Below, one piece after another: positions 49,000 to 58,089 of a DNA stretch of 64,000 nucleotides. Position 1 is the first letter of the stretch, and every line of letters begins with the position of its first letter. The stretch lies in assembly GCA_036389675.1 (NCBI GenBank), contig DASVWI010000018.1, positions 1 through 64,000 of the forward strand, in the 5' to 3' direction. A program made the translations under genes and the position numbers. A model generated the notes under the pieces. The model saw only the letters and a program-made list of their open reading frames with translations. It searched no databases and was not told where the DNA came from. The DNA comes from DASQYE01 sp036389675. Lineage in GTDB: Bacteria; Acidobacteriota; Blastocatellia; Pyrinomonadales; Pyrinomonadaceae.

Positions 49000-51510
49000 C
49001 TACGATGGCGGCTCATCCGACGCCCTGATGCTGATGACGACGGATTTCGAGGCGGGAGTGTTGCTCTTTTCCGCGACGCTTCCGATGGGGACGAGCACGT
49101 TGGCTTCGGGGAAGTAGGTTGCGGCGCAGCGTCGCGGTATAGGGTAGGGGACGACGATGAAGCGACGGGCCAGTCGCTCCTCGCCCTCGAAGTGGCTGAC
49201 GAGATCAACCACCTGCTGCTCTTTTAATCCGGCTTCGCTGATGTCCGCAGGGTTGAGCAGCACGACGCGCCGCTCGCCAAGGATGCCGCGATAGCGATCA
49301 TCCAGACCGTAGATGGTCGTGTTGAACTGGTCGTGGCTGCGGATGGTCATCATCATGAACTGTCCCGGCTCAAGAAGGTGTCGCGGCAACTCGTGGACGG
49401 TGAAGTTGGCCCGATTCGTTTTGGTTTTGAACGTGCCCTCGCGCGCAAGGTTGGGGAGGTAGAAGCCGCCGGGCTGGCGTACGCGGCGATTGTAATCATC
49501 AAAGCCGGGGATGACGCGTGCGATGTGTTCGCGTATCAGGTCGTAGTTTTCGATGAGCCTCTCCCACTCGACGGAGCTTCTGTCTCCGAGCGTGGCGCGA
49601 GCCATGCGAGCGACAATCGCGGGCTCGCTCAGCAGATGCTCCGAGGCGGGCGGCAAGCTCCCCTGCGAGCTATGAACGATGCCCATGGAGTTCTCCATCG
49701 TGACGAACTGAGGCCCGCCCTTCTGCACGTCCACTTCCGTGCGCCCGAGACACGGAAGGATCAAAGCCTGCTCGCCCGTGATGAGGTGCGCGCGGTTGAG
49801 CTTGGTCGAGACCTGCACGGTCAGACGGCAGCGCCTGAGCGCTTCAGCCGTGTACTCGGTGTCAGGAGTCGCCGATAGAAAATTCCCTCCGAGCGCGAAG
49901 AAGACGCGCGCGCGCCCCTCGGCCATCGCCTTGATCGCCTCCACCGTGTCGTAGCCGTGCTCGCGCGGCGGAGTGAAACGAAACTCGCGTGCAAGCTGAT
50001 CGAGAAAAGCCTCAGTCGGGCGTTCCCAGATGCCCATCGTGCGGTCGCCCTGCACATTGCTGTGGCCGCGTACGGGGCAGACGCCCGCGCCCGGTCTTCC
50101 GATCTGCCCGCGCAGGAGCAGCAGGTTGACGATCTCCTGTATGTTGGCGACGGCGTTGCGGTGCTGCGTGAGCCCCATCGCCCAGCAACAGATGGTGCGC
50201 TCCGAATTGATGAACATGAGTGCGGCTTCGCGCAAAGCTTCGCGACTCACACCGCTCTGCTCCACTATCTCGTCCCAGCTTACCGCTTCGAGAGAGAGCG
50301 CGAACTCCTCAAAGCCAGCCGTCTTGTCCCGTATGAAATCCTGATCCAGCACCTCGCCCGGACGACGCCGCTCTTCCGCCAGCATCTCTTTCATCATGCC
50401 TTTGAGGAGCGCGACATCGCCGTTGATGCGTACCTGAAGAAAGAGGTCCGCGAGCGCTGTTCCGCTGCCGAGCACGCTTAAGACTTCCTGCGGGTGCTTG
50501 AAGCGATTGAGTCCTGTCTCAGGCAGCGGGTTGATGTGGATGATCTTGCAGCCCTTCCTCTTTGCCGCCTGCAGAGAGGTGAGCATGCGCGGATGATTCG
50601 TGCCCGGATTCTGACCGATGACGATGATGAGCTGGGCCAACTCGAAATCTTCCAGCGTCACAGTCCCCTTGCCTATGCCTATGGTTTCGGTCAGCGCCGT
50701 GCCGCTCGATTCGTGGCACATGTTGGAGCAGTCCGGCAGATTATTTGTCCCGAACTGGCGGACGAACAACTGGTAGAGAAAGGCCGCCTCGTTGCTCGTG
50801 CGCCCTGAAGTATAGAAGAGCGCCTCGTCGGGCGAGGCGAGCGCGTTCAGCTCGCCCGCGATGAGCCCAAAGGCTTTATCCCAACTGACGGGCTCATAGC
50901 GGTCGCTCCCCGCCTTGAGCAGCATGGGGTGCGTGAGCCGTCCCTGTTGGCCCAGCCAGTAGTCGGACTTCTGCGAAAGCTCCGCGACGCTCCAACGCGC
51001 GAAGAACTCCGGCGTCAGGCGCTTGAGGGTCGCTTCATCCGCGACATGCTTGGCCCCGTTCTCGCAGAATTCCGTTGCCGCCCGCTCGGCGGGGTCGGGC
51101 CACGCGCAGCCGGGACAATCGAAGCCGTCCTTCTGGTTCAACTGCGCCAGAGTCTTCAAGCTACGCACAGCGCCCATCTCTCGCCAGGCATGTTTGGCCG
51201 TAGAGATTATGGCCGGGATGCCGCCGGCAACTTCGCCGACACCTTCAAGCTCGATTCCCGTGAAATCCTCCGGCGGCTGTGCGCGTCTGTCTTGAGCGCC
51301 CGTGTGGCCCGCCGTTGCTGGCCGAGTCGCACGCATCTCACTATCGGTCGTCCTGCCGTCGGCGTGCCGGCTGCTATCGCCGCCATCCCTTGCTTCCGTT
51401 CCCGCGTCTGGCCCTCCCGTATAGTGGCTGTGCTGGTTGACGCCCCTGCTCTGTGCGACGTGCAGGTCTTCCTCACGCAACTGCTCTCTACGGACACTCT
51501 TGTTACTCAT
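49000..51510 (-). CDS. YdeP/FdhF-type molybdopterin oxidoreductase
   Basis: 836 residues. A roughly 85-residue polar, Arg/Gly-rich N-terminal extension precedes the catalytic part, which reads as the YdeP subgroup of formate dehydrogenase-like molybdoenzymes: GFDCPGCAWPDP, SNMCHESSGTAL, GQNPGTNHPRMLTSL, GRPGAGVCPVRGHSNVQGD and the C-terminal molybdopterin-binding HDQFNTTIYGLDDRYRG. The bis-guanine dinucleotide cofactor is expected. The usual N-terminal Fe-S cluster set is reduced. E. coli YdeP is linked to acid resistance. No other subunit or moco gene is near. It follows the two-component system on the same strand after 5 bp, which may regulate it. Confidence 0.88.
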   Translation of the reverse strand: MSNKSVRREQLREEDLHVAQSRGVNQHSHYTGGPDAGTEARDGGDSSRHADGRTTDSEMRATRPATAGHTGAQDRRAQPPEDFTGIELEGVGEVAGGIPAIISTAKHAWREMGAVRSLKTLAQLNQKDGFDCPGCAWPDPAERAATEFCENGAKHVADEATLKRLTPEFFARWSVAELSQKSDYWLGQQGRLTHPMLLKAGSDRYEPVSWDKAFGLIAGELNALASPDEALFYTSGRTSNEAAFLYQLFVRQFGTNNLPDCSNMCHESSGTALTETIGIGKGTVTLEDFELAQLIIVIGQNPGTNHPRMLTSLQAAKRKGCKIIHINPLPETGLNRFKHPQEVLSVLGSGTALADLFLQVRINGDVALLKGMMKEMLAEERRRPGEVLDQDFIRDKTAGFEEFALSLEAVSWDEIVEQSGVSREALREAALMFINSERTICCWAMGLTQHRNAVANIQEIVNLLLLRGQIGRPGAGVCPVRGHSNVQGDRTMGIWERPTEAFLDQLAREFRFTPPREHGYDTVEAIKAMAEGRARVFFALGGNFLSATPDTEYTAEALRRCRLTVQVSTKLNRAHLITGEQALILPCLGRTEVDVQKGGPQFVTMENSMGIVHSSQGSLPPASEHLLSEPAIVARMARATLGDRSSVEWERLIENYDLIREHIARVIPGFDDYNRRVRQPGGFYLPNLAREGTFKTKTNRANFTVHELPRHLLEPGQFMMMTIRSHDQFNTTIYGLDDRYRGILGERRVVLLNPADISEAGLKEQQVVDLVSHFEGEERLARRFIVVPYPIPRRCAATYFPEANVLVPIGSVAEKSNTPASKSVVISIRASDEPPS

Positions 51511-51515
51511 ACATT

Positions 51516-52331
51516 TTATTCCTGCTCAGCGGATGGCCCGCTGATGAAGCGATAGCCGACGCCGCGGACGGTCAGCAGATGTTTAGGCTTAGAAGGCTCG
51601 TCCTCTATGTGGCGTCGCAGCCGGACGATGAAATTGTCTATCGCGCGCGTGTCGGTATCATCGCGCAGCCCCCATACGTCTTCGAGCATGGACTTGCGCG
51701 AGACGACGCGGCCAGCGTGTTTAATCAGATAGCGCAACAACTCCGTCTCCATCAAGGTCAGGCGAACCACGCGCCCGCCGACGTGAATTTCCAGAGCGCC
51801 GAAGTCGATGGTCTTGCCGTCGAAGGTGAAAACATCATCAGCCCCGTGCTGCGCCGGTTCGTCCGCTTCGGTGGCCGCCTCCGCTCCCGGCCCTTGCGGG
51901 CTGGCCGGTTGGCCCAACTCTCCGTGGGCCAGCGTGCGGTCGCGCGACCACTGTGAGCGACGCAGCAGCCCTCTGAGGCGTGCGACCAGTATCGCCAGCT
52001 CGAACGGTTTCGGCAGGTAGTCGTCCGCGCCCGATTCAAAGCCGCGCAGCACGTCTTCGGGGCGAGAGCGCGCCGTCAGCATGAGTATGGGAACGAACTG
52101 CCCGCCGCGCCTGAGCTCTGCCGCGACCGTGAAGCCGTCAATGCCCGGCAGCATGCAATCGAGCACGACGAGATCAAAACGCTCGCGCTCGTGCGTGAGC
52201 AGGGCGAGCGCCGCCTCGCCATCGCCGACGGTCTCGACGCAGTAGCCTTCCGCCTCAAGGTTGAAGCGCAGCCCGGCGGCCAGATGTTTCTCGTCCTCGA
52301 CGACCAATACTACTGCGGCGGCAGCGCTCAT
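51516..52331 (-). CDS. OmpR/PhoB-type response regulator
   Basis: 271 residues. Receiver domain with acidic pocket (VVEDE) and phospho-acceptor in DLVVLDCMLPGIDGF, DNA-binding winged-helix C-terminus (about 170-265, TLMETELLRYLIKHAGRVVSRKSML, IDNFIVRLRRHIEDEP), and an inserted acidic linker of about 35 residues. The start overlaps the histidine-kinase stop by four bases. Followed closely by the YdeP-type gene. Confidence 0.95.
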   Translation of the reverse strand: MSAAAAVVLVVEDEKHLAAGLRFNLEAEGYCVETVGDGEAALALLTHERERFDLVVLDCMLPGIDGFTVAAELRRGGQFVPILMLTARSRPEDVLRGFESGADDYLPKPFELAILVARLRGLLRRSQWSRDRTLAHGELGQPASPQGPGAEAATEADEPAQHGADDVFTFDGKTIDFGALEIHVGGRVVRLTLMETELLRYLIKHAGRVVSRKSMLEDVWGLRDDTDTRAIDNFIVRLRRHIEDEPSKPKHLLTVRGVGYRFISGPSAEQE

Positions 52332-53236
52332 TGCCCTCTTGCCCTCGGAAGCTGAATCGTAAAGGTGCTGCCCTGCCCCGGCCCGGCGCTTTCGGCAAAC
52401 ACGCGGCCACCATGTCTTTTAATCACGGAGCGGACGATGAAAAGCCCGAGGCCCGTCCCCTTGACGCGGCTCATGACGAGGCTCGGCGCGCGGTAAAAGC
52501 GATTGAAGATGCGCTTGAGCTGTGCGCGGGGGATGCCCACGCCTTCGTCCGTCACGCGCACGACGACATGCTTCTCATCGTCGGCTTCGACCTCGACCGA
52601 GACCCTGATCTCTTCGGTCGAATACTTGATCGCGTTATCGATCAGATTAGAGACGGCGGCGCGCAGCTCCTCCTCGTCGCCGTGGACGACGGCGCGCCCG
52701 CTGCCCGTTGGTGATTCGTTGAATTGGAGCGAGCCGTCGGAGAGGTGATAGCGTGTGCGGGCCAACTCCACGCTCTCGCGCACCATCTCGCCGAAGTTTA
52801 TCGTTGAAGCATTGAGCTGCCTGCGCCGCTGGCCCGTTTGCCCCGCCCGCAAGACCTGCTCGACCGTATTGAGCAGACGGTCGCTGTCTGCCAGCATCAC
52901 ATCGTAAAACTCTCGCCGCTTTTCCGCATCCACCTCTCGCGTCTTGAGGGTCTCAAGGTAGAGGCGAATGGATGCAATGGGAGTCTTCAGCTCGTGCGTG
53001 ACGGCGTTGATAAAGGCGTCGTGCTGCTCGTTGCGTCGTATCTCCCTGACGAGAAAAGTCGTGTTCAGCACCACCCCGCTGATGATGACCACGAAAAAGA
53101 TGATACCCAGGATGAGCAGCGCGACTTCGCGCCAGTTGAGCAGAATCCAGCCGACATTGAGCGCCACGGCCAGCGCCACCAGGCACGAGCCGAGCGTGAT
53201 GAAGACCACAGACTTGCGACGACTGCTGACCCGCAT
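52328..53236 (-). CDS. Membrane sensor histidine kinase
   Basis: 302 residues from MRVSSRRKS; the open frame upstream is repeat-derived. Two TM helices (about 11-32 and 38-60) with only a short loop outside, so sensing is probably within the membrane. HisKA domain with HELKTPIAS, then ATPase motifs NLIDNAIKYS, DEGVGIP, GLGLFIVRSVI. No HAMP or PAS is visible. The adjacent response regulator is its partner (ATGA overlap). Confidence 0.93.
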   Translation of the reverse strand: MRVSSRRKSVVFITLGSCLVALAVALNVGWILLNWREVALLILGIIFFVVIISGVVLNTTFLVREIRRNEQHDAFINAVTHELKTPIASIRLYLETLKTREVDAEKRREFYDVMLADSDRLLNTVEQVLRAGQTGQRRRQLNASTINFGEMVRESVELARTRYHLSDGSLQFNESPTGSGRAVVHGDEEELRAAVSNLIDNAIKYSTEEIRVSVEVEADDEKHVVVRVTDEGVGIPRAQLKRIFNRFYRAPSLVMSRVKGTGLGLFIVRSVIKRHGGRVFAESAGPGQGSTFTIQLPRARGQ

Positions 53237-53316
53237 GATGAGTATCTTAAAGGATGAGGACGGAAGGATGAAGGATGAAAAAGCAAAAATGGGGGTTGGA
53301 GAAGAAAGGCGGAAAT

Positions 53317-53350
53317 GGAAAAGCGCGCTGACTCTGCTTTGAGCCAGCAC
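53317..53350 (-). terminator. Terminator of the desaturase gene
   Basis: On the minus strand, GCGTGCTGGCTC and GAGTCAGCGCGC pair around AAAGCA and are followed by TTTT, about 40 bp after the desaturase stop and ahead of the kinase gene. Confidence 0.7.
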
Positions 53351-53390
53351 GCTTTTTCGCGTTCACAGTGAAGCTTTTATCCCTGCCGCT

Positions 53391-54254
53391 CTACGCAGCT
53401 TTGAGCAGGTCGGTCTTGTTGGACTCCTGAGCGTTCATGTTAATCAGCTTGATTGATTTGGCGAGCCCAAGTAGTTGTAGCGCGCGGATGCCCCACCAGT
53501 TGAAGTCTATCTCGTACCAAGTCAGCCCGTGGCGCGCGGCGGTCGGGTGGGCGTGATGGTTATTGTGCCAGCCTTCGCCGAAAGTAATGAGCGCGACCCA
53601 GAGGTTGTTGGTCGAATCGTCCGAGGTCTTGAACCGTCGCGAGCCCCACATGTGTGTGGCGGAGTTGACGAGCCACGTCGCGTGCCAGCCCACAGTGATG
53701 CGAAGGAAGATGCCCCAGGTCAACATTGACCAGCCGCCCGCGATCAGAAGCAGACCGCCGAGCGCGATGATCGGCACGAAGTACCAGCGGTTGAGCCAGG
53801 CGTAAAAGGGCTCTTTCATCAGGTCGGGCGCGTAGCGCATCATCACTTCCGGCTCGTGCTGCTGAGCAGTGCCTTTGAGCATCCAGCCGATGTGCGACCA
53901 CCAGCCGCCGTCGCGCGGGCTGTGCGGGTCACCCTCTGCGTCCGTATGCGCGTGATGAATGCGATGCGTGACGACCCACGAGATAGGGCCACTTTCGAGC
54001 GACAGTATCCCGCAAAGCGTCAGAAAGTATTCGACCGCCTTGGGCGTCTTATAGCCGCGGTGTGTCAGAAGCCTGTGATAGCCCATACCGATCCCCATCC
54101 CCGAAGCTATCCAGAGCAGGAACGTGACGACCAGCGCCTTCCACGAGAACATGAACAGCGCGGCCACCGCGCCGACGTGAAAGAGAGTCATGAAGGCCGC
54201 CGTCACCCAGTTGATGCCGTCTTTCTTCTGGTTAAGTAAAATCGAATCGCGCAT
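53391..54254 (-). CDS. Acyl-CoA (delta-9 type) fatty-acid desaturase
   Basis: 287 residues from MRDSILL (GGGAG before it), rather than the GTG at 54269. Three histidine boxes bind the di-iron centre: HRLLTH, HRIHH and HNNHH, with four hydrophobic helices. It introduces a cis double bond into acyl chains at the membrane and needs an electron donor not seen nearby. Typical length for bacterial desaturases. Monocistronic, with a terminator at 53317-53350. Confidence 0.92.
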   Translation of the reverse strand: MRDSILLNQKKDGINWVTAAFMTLFHVGAVAALFMFSWKALVVTFLLWIASGMGIGMGYHRLLTHRGYKTPKAVEYFLTLCGILSLESGPISWVVTHRIHHAHTDAEGDPHSPRDGGWWSHIGWMLKGTAQQHEPEVMMRYAPDLMKEPFYAWLNRWYFVPIIALGGLLLIAGGWSMLTWGIFLRITVGWHATWLVNSATHMWGSRRFKTSDDSTNNLWVALITFGEGWHNNHHAHPTAARHGLTWYEIDFNWWGIRALQLLGLAKSIKLINMNAQESNKTDLLKAA

Positions 54255-54497
54255 AAGAAACACTCCCACCCTAGAAAATTTTAGTCCATAACCTTAGATG
54301 TATGGGGGCACTCACATCATAGCAAGTAAGCCCAGCCGCGAATGTAATAGTTTTGTAAGCGGAGAGGATGAGGCTACAAAAGAGTAGAGGCGCGGGGGAG
54401 AAGCGTGTTCTCAAGCGCGCCTCAATGTTGAGGTTCTATTCTTAGAGCTTCACTTTTCTGTCACCGAGGCCGGTTTGCGGGCAGTTCTTAAAAATAT

Positions 54498-54537
54498 CAG
54501 GCCAGTACCGCAAGCGATACTGACCTCATATGGTAAT
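54498..54537. repeat. REP-like palindromic repeat, copy 3
   Basis: CAGGCCAGTACCGC and CGATACTGACCT around AAG form a compact hairpin followed by a CATATGG tail, in the 313-bp gap between the desaturase and flavin-oxidase genes. This is the shortest copy of the family seen at 3433 and 48905; nothing else was recognised in the gap. Confidence 0.65.
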
Positions 54538-54567
54538 GAGTGGATTCCGGTGGCCGGGCGGAAAGCA

Positions 54568-55008
54568 TCAAACGGTCTTGCGCCCGTCGATCATGTCCGG
54601 GTGAATACGATAAATCCTGACGCTGTTGGCACGCCCCCAGACATCTATGCGCGTCGCGTTGATGGCGGGCTGGAGCGACGGATTGCTGAGGGTAATCAAC
54701 TGCATCGCGCGCTCCTGCTCTTCGGGGCTGGTGACGCGCTCGGCCCTGCCCGTCACCATCACGCTCTGCCAGTGCAGGGGGTCTGCGATCTCTTCGACCT
54801 GAAGACAGACCTGCGGGTTGGCGTCCATGAAATCGGTCTTAGTTCCCTGTGTGGTAAAGATATAGATGCACTGCGGATCGTATGAATAATTGATCGGCAC
54901 GACGTAGGGACGACCTTCGCGGGCACAGCCGAGGTGGCCGAAGCCTATGCGCTCCAAAAGCGCCCGCATCTCTTGCATTGACATGTCTTCAATTTGCAGC
55001 ATGCTCAT
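54568..55008 (-). CDS. Pyridoxamine-5'-phosphate oxidase-fold flavoprotein
   Basis: 146 residues. Split-barrel flavin-binding fold marked by GFGHLGCAREGRPYVVPINYSY, IYIFTTQGTKTDFM, VCLQVEEI and SVMVTGRAERVT. Such proteins reduce or oxidise small molecules with FMN or F420, including nitroimidazoles. Arg and His near the end (IYRIHPDMIDGRK) fit the nitroimidazole-resistance type. GGGAGA lies before the ATG. Substrate unassigned. Confidence 0.85.
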   Translation of the reverse strand: MSMLQIEDMSMQEMRALLERIGFGHLGCAREGRPYVVPINYSYDPQCIYIFTTQGTKTDFMDANPQVCLQVEEIADPLHWQSVMVTGRAERVTSPEEQERAMQLITLSNPSLQPAINATRIDVWGRANSVRIYRIHPDMIDGRKTV

Positions 55009-55065
55009 TCTCCCTTAATTGCTTCGAGTATAAATTAATCCGCGCTTCGCACGAAATTCCGCCTT

Positions 55066-56046
55066 TTAGGCCGGGCGCGCGGTGGCTGCTCGTCTGAGGC
55101 TATCCAGAGTGCGCTGCAAGACGGCGGCTGATGCGCGCAGGCCCTCGCGCTCCTGCTCATCGAGTGGCAGCTCGATGACGCGCTCGACGCCGCCCGTGCC
55201 GACCACGCAGGGCAGGCTCAGGTACACGCCCTCTATGCCGTACTGCCCGTGCGTCATCGTCGAGACGGGCAGCACAGTATGCTCGTCGCGCAGGACGGCC
55301 TCGCAGATACGCACGACGCAGGACGCTATGGCGTAAGAGGTATGGCCCTTGCGCTCTATGATTTCAGGCGCGGCGCGGCGCACGCGCCCGAGCAGGTCGT
55401 CGAAATCCGGGCAGGAGGGGGCGACCGATGCACAGTAATCCTTCAGAGGAACGCCGGCGACGTGGGCCGCGCTCCAGGCGGCGATCTCCGAATCGCCGTG
55501 CTCGCCGATAATATAGGCGTGTATAGAGCGCGCCTCCATCCCCAGTGCTGTGCCCAGCATGGCGCGCAGCCGCGCAGTGTCCAACACCGTGCCGGAACCG
55601 ATGACGCGTCCTACCGGCAGGCCCGAAACCTCCTGCGCGACCTGCGCGAGGATGTCCACGGGGTTGGTCGTCATCAGCACGATGCCGTCGAAGCCCGCGT
55701 CCATCAATCGTCTGAGGCAATCGTTGACTACGAGCACATTGCGCCCGAGCAGGTCCAGACGCGATTCGCCCCTGTGGCTGCCGACTCCGGCGGCGATGAC
55801 GGCGATGTGTGCACGCGCCGCGTCGCTGTAGTCGCCAGCCCAGACGCGCACCGGGCGCGAGAGTGGGACGGCGTGCTGCAAATCCATCGCTTCGCCCTCG
55901 GCGTGGCGCGGGTCTGAATCGAGCAGCACGATCTCGCGCGCGAACCCGCTCAGGAGCAGCGCATAGGCGACGCTCGCGCCGACATGACCACAGCCGATGA
56001 CGGCTATGCGATGGGAGACGTTGGAAGTGTTTTCATGGCTCGTCAT
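55066..56046 (-). CDS. L-lactate/malate dehydrogenase family protein
   Basis: 326 residues from MTSHENTS. Rossmann motif GCGHVGASVAYAL, NAD-binding aspartate in LLDSDP, catalytic Asp in SGTVLDTARLR and catalytic His in IGEHGDSE are intact. The substrate loop reads GSHRGESRLDLL, with Ser where LDH has Gln and MDH has Arg, so the 2-hydroxy acid used is not clear. It would interconvert a 2-oxo and a 2-hydroxy acid with NAD. No clear ribosome-binding site. Divergent from hemB. Confidence 0.85.
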   Translation of the reverse strand: MTSHENTSNVSHRIAVIGCGHVGASVAYALLLSGFAREIVLLDSDPRHAEGEAMDLQHAVPLSRPVRVWAGDYSDAARAHIAVIAAGVGSHRGESRLDLLGRNVLVVNDCLRRLMDAGFDGIVLMTTNPVDILAQVAQEVSGLPVGRVIGSGTVLDTARLRAMLGTALGMEARSIHAYIIGEHGDSEIAAWSAAHVAGVPLKDYCASVAPSCPDFDDLLGRVRRAAPEIIERKGHTSYAIASCVVRICEAVLRDEHTVLPVSTMTHGQYGIEGVYLSLPCVVGTGGVERVIELPLDEQEREGLRASAAVLQRTLDSLRRAATARPA

Positions 56047-56225
56047 GCTGAGCAGTTTAATCACGAGCGGCGGCTGAAAGCCAGCCCCGGCAAACTCTCC
56101 GCAGTCGTCGCCCGACGGCGAGCTTAGACGGCAGGGCCGCTCGCGGTCGCGTTTGCGCATCAATGTGACGGGCGCGTATCATTCCTGCACCTGTACTCCA
56201 ATTTCCAGAAGGGATTTTTGCTTCA

Positions 56226-57209
56226 ATGTCTGATCTGGTACATCGCCCGCGACGGCTGCGCCGAACCGATGCGCTGCGCTCAATGGTGCGCGAGGCGCGG
56301 CTGAGCCGTGAGAACTTCATCCTTCCGCTGTTCGCCTGTCCGGGTGAAGGCGTGCGCCGCGAAATCTCTTCCATGCCCGGCGTCTATAATCTTTCGGTTG
56401 ACGAAGTGGCACGCGAAGCGACCGAGGCTTACGAGCAGGGCGTTTCCGGAGTCATCCTCTTTGGCCTGCCGGAAAAGAAGGACGAGATGGCGACGGGCGC
56501 GTATGCCGAGACGGGCATTGTCCAGCAGGCCGTGCGCGCCATTCGTCGCGCCGTGCCCTCCATGGTCATCATCGCTGACACTTGCCTGTGCGAGTACACC
56601 TCGCACGGGCATTGCGGCGTCGTGCGTCGCGGCGAAGTCCTCAACGACGAATCGATAGAGTTGCTGGCGCGCACAGCCGTCAGTCAGGCGGAGGCAGGGG
56701 CGGATATCGTCGCGCCCTCCGCGATGATGGACGGGCAGGTCTCGGCCATCCGCGAGGCGCTGGACGGCGCTGGCTTCGAGCAGACAGCCATCATGGCCTA
56801 TGCGGTCAAGTATGCTTCGGGCTTCTACGGCCCGTTCCGCGAGGCGGCGGACAGCGCGCCCGCTTTCGGCGACCGCCGCGCTTACCAGATGGACGCGGGC
56901 AACGCGCGCGAAGCCCTGCGCGAGGCCGAGCTGGATTACACGGAAGGCGCTGACATACTGATGGTCAAGCCCGCGACCAGCTATCTGGACATCCTCAGAT
57001 TATTGCGCGACCGCTTCGACCTGCCGCTGGCCGCCTATCAGGTCTCCGGCGAGTACGCGATGATCAAGGCGGCAGCCGAGCGCGGCTGGATAGACGAAGA
57101 GCGCGTCATGCTCGAAACCCTCACGAGCATACGCCGCGCAGGCGCTGACATCATCCTCACCTACTACGCACGCGAAGCCATTCGCGCCATTAACAATAAA
57201 ACGCGCTAG
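56226..57209 (+). CDS. hemB: Delta-aminolevulinic acid dehydratase
   Basis: 327 residues. The zinc-binding cysteine region DTCLCEYTSHGHCG, the first active lysine in YAVKYASGFYGPF and the Schiff-base lysine in ILMVKPATSYLD are present, with R/K phosphate contacts. It joins two 5-aminolevulinate molecules to porphobilinogen in haem synthesis. The zinc-type cysteine set (not the Asp-rich, Mg-only type) is clear. Stand-alone gene here. ATG start near GGGA. Confidence 0.97.
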   Translation: MSDLVHRPRRLRRTDALRSMVREARLSRENFILPLFACPGEGVRREISSMPGVYNLSVDEVAREATEAYEQGVSGVILFGLPEKKDEMATGAYAETGIVQQAVRAIRRAVPSMVIIADTCLCEYTSHGHCGVVRRGEVLNDESIELLARTAVSQAEAGADIVAPSAMMDGQVSAIREALDGAGFEQTAIMAYAVKYASGFYGPFREAADSAPAFGDRRAYQMDAGNAREALREAELDYTEGADILMVKPATSYLDILRLLRDRFDLPLAAYQVSGEYAMIKAAAERGWIDEERVMLETLTSIRRAGADIILTYYAREAIRAINNKTR

Positions 57210-57335
57210 ACGGACGCCCGGCGTCCCCAGACCGGGCCGAGGCGCATCGAGGGCGTCGCAAACAACGGTAGACCGTTGGCAGCTCCGTTCTCAAAACATC
57301 CAGCGCACTAACGTTAAGACAGCAAAGAAGGTGCT

Positions 57336-57950
57336 ATGCAGAAGAGCCAATCGCTTCGGATAATCTTAACCACGCTCGTCGTCGCGACTGCCTGTGGCGC
57401 GCTCGGGTTGGGCGGCAATCACCAGTTGCGGGCAAAAACTTCTGCGCCGCTCAATGGATTTATGCTGAGTAACACGCAGGCGCAAAATCTTTCCGCTCAG
57501 TCCGGCATACGCGCGCGCGGGCGAGGAAGCAAGCTGATTCTAACCTTTCAGGGCAAGAACCATTCGCTCGACGTGAGGGACAGCATCGGTGCGGCGAAGC
57601 TACAGGAGGCGAGCGTTCTGTTTGTGACGCGCAGGCCCGACTTCACCTATCTGGTCGTCTCGGCATGTGGCCCGTCAAAGGAGAAGTCTGACGACAGGCA
57701 ATGCGGCGCAGGCGAGGAATGTAATCTGCTCTGGATAAAACTCGGCAGCAGGTGGGAGATGAGCGATATCAAGTCCGTGCTCTATGAGTCGTGCTGGCTG
57801 CCGGTCAATTCCATGGACGGCTACAAGATCAGCGGGAACACTCTGACATTGGAGTACGATGACCTGCGCAAGGGAGTCAACGCCCGCCTTACCTATGATG
57901 CGGAGCGGGCAGAGAGCGGCTTACTCGTAGAGGAGTCTCCGATCAAGTAA
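57336..57950 (+). CDS. Exported protein of unknown function, 204 aa
   Basis: AAGAAGGTG precedes the ATG. An N-terminal basic and hydrophobic leader (about 7-30, ILTTLVVATACGALGLGG) indicates export; an ATAC at about 20 is a weak lipobox. The remainder is beta-rich, with four cysteines in SACGPS, DDRQCGAGEEC and ESCWLP that could form two disulfides in the periplasm. I do not recognise the family. Monocistronic. Confidence 0.7.
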   Translation: MQKSQSLRIILTTLVVATACGALGLGGNHQLRAKTSAPLNGFMLSNTQAQNLSAQSGIRARGRGSKLILTFQGKNHSLDVRDSIGAAKLQEASVLFVTRRPDFTYLVVSACGPSKEKSDDRQCGAGEECNLLWIKLGSRWEMSDIKSVLYESCWLPVNSMDGYKISGNTLTLEYDDLRKGVNARLTYDAERAESGLLVEESPIK

Positions 57951-58089
57951 GCGGGATGCAGGTGGCAGACGATTGCCGTGCGGCTGTTGCAATTCCGGCG
58001 CGGGCGACTGCTGCATATGACTTTGAGTGATGTATGATCGTTCAAAAGATAATCGTACTGGTAACATCGAAGGGTGACAGGGGGAAGTT

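Noticed and set aside
52328..53350. Histidine kinase starting at 53350
   Set aside because: The first 38 codons are written by the GGATGAA repeat arm and a terminator; the ATG at 53236 begins the conserved part.
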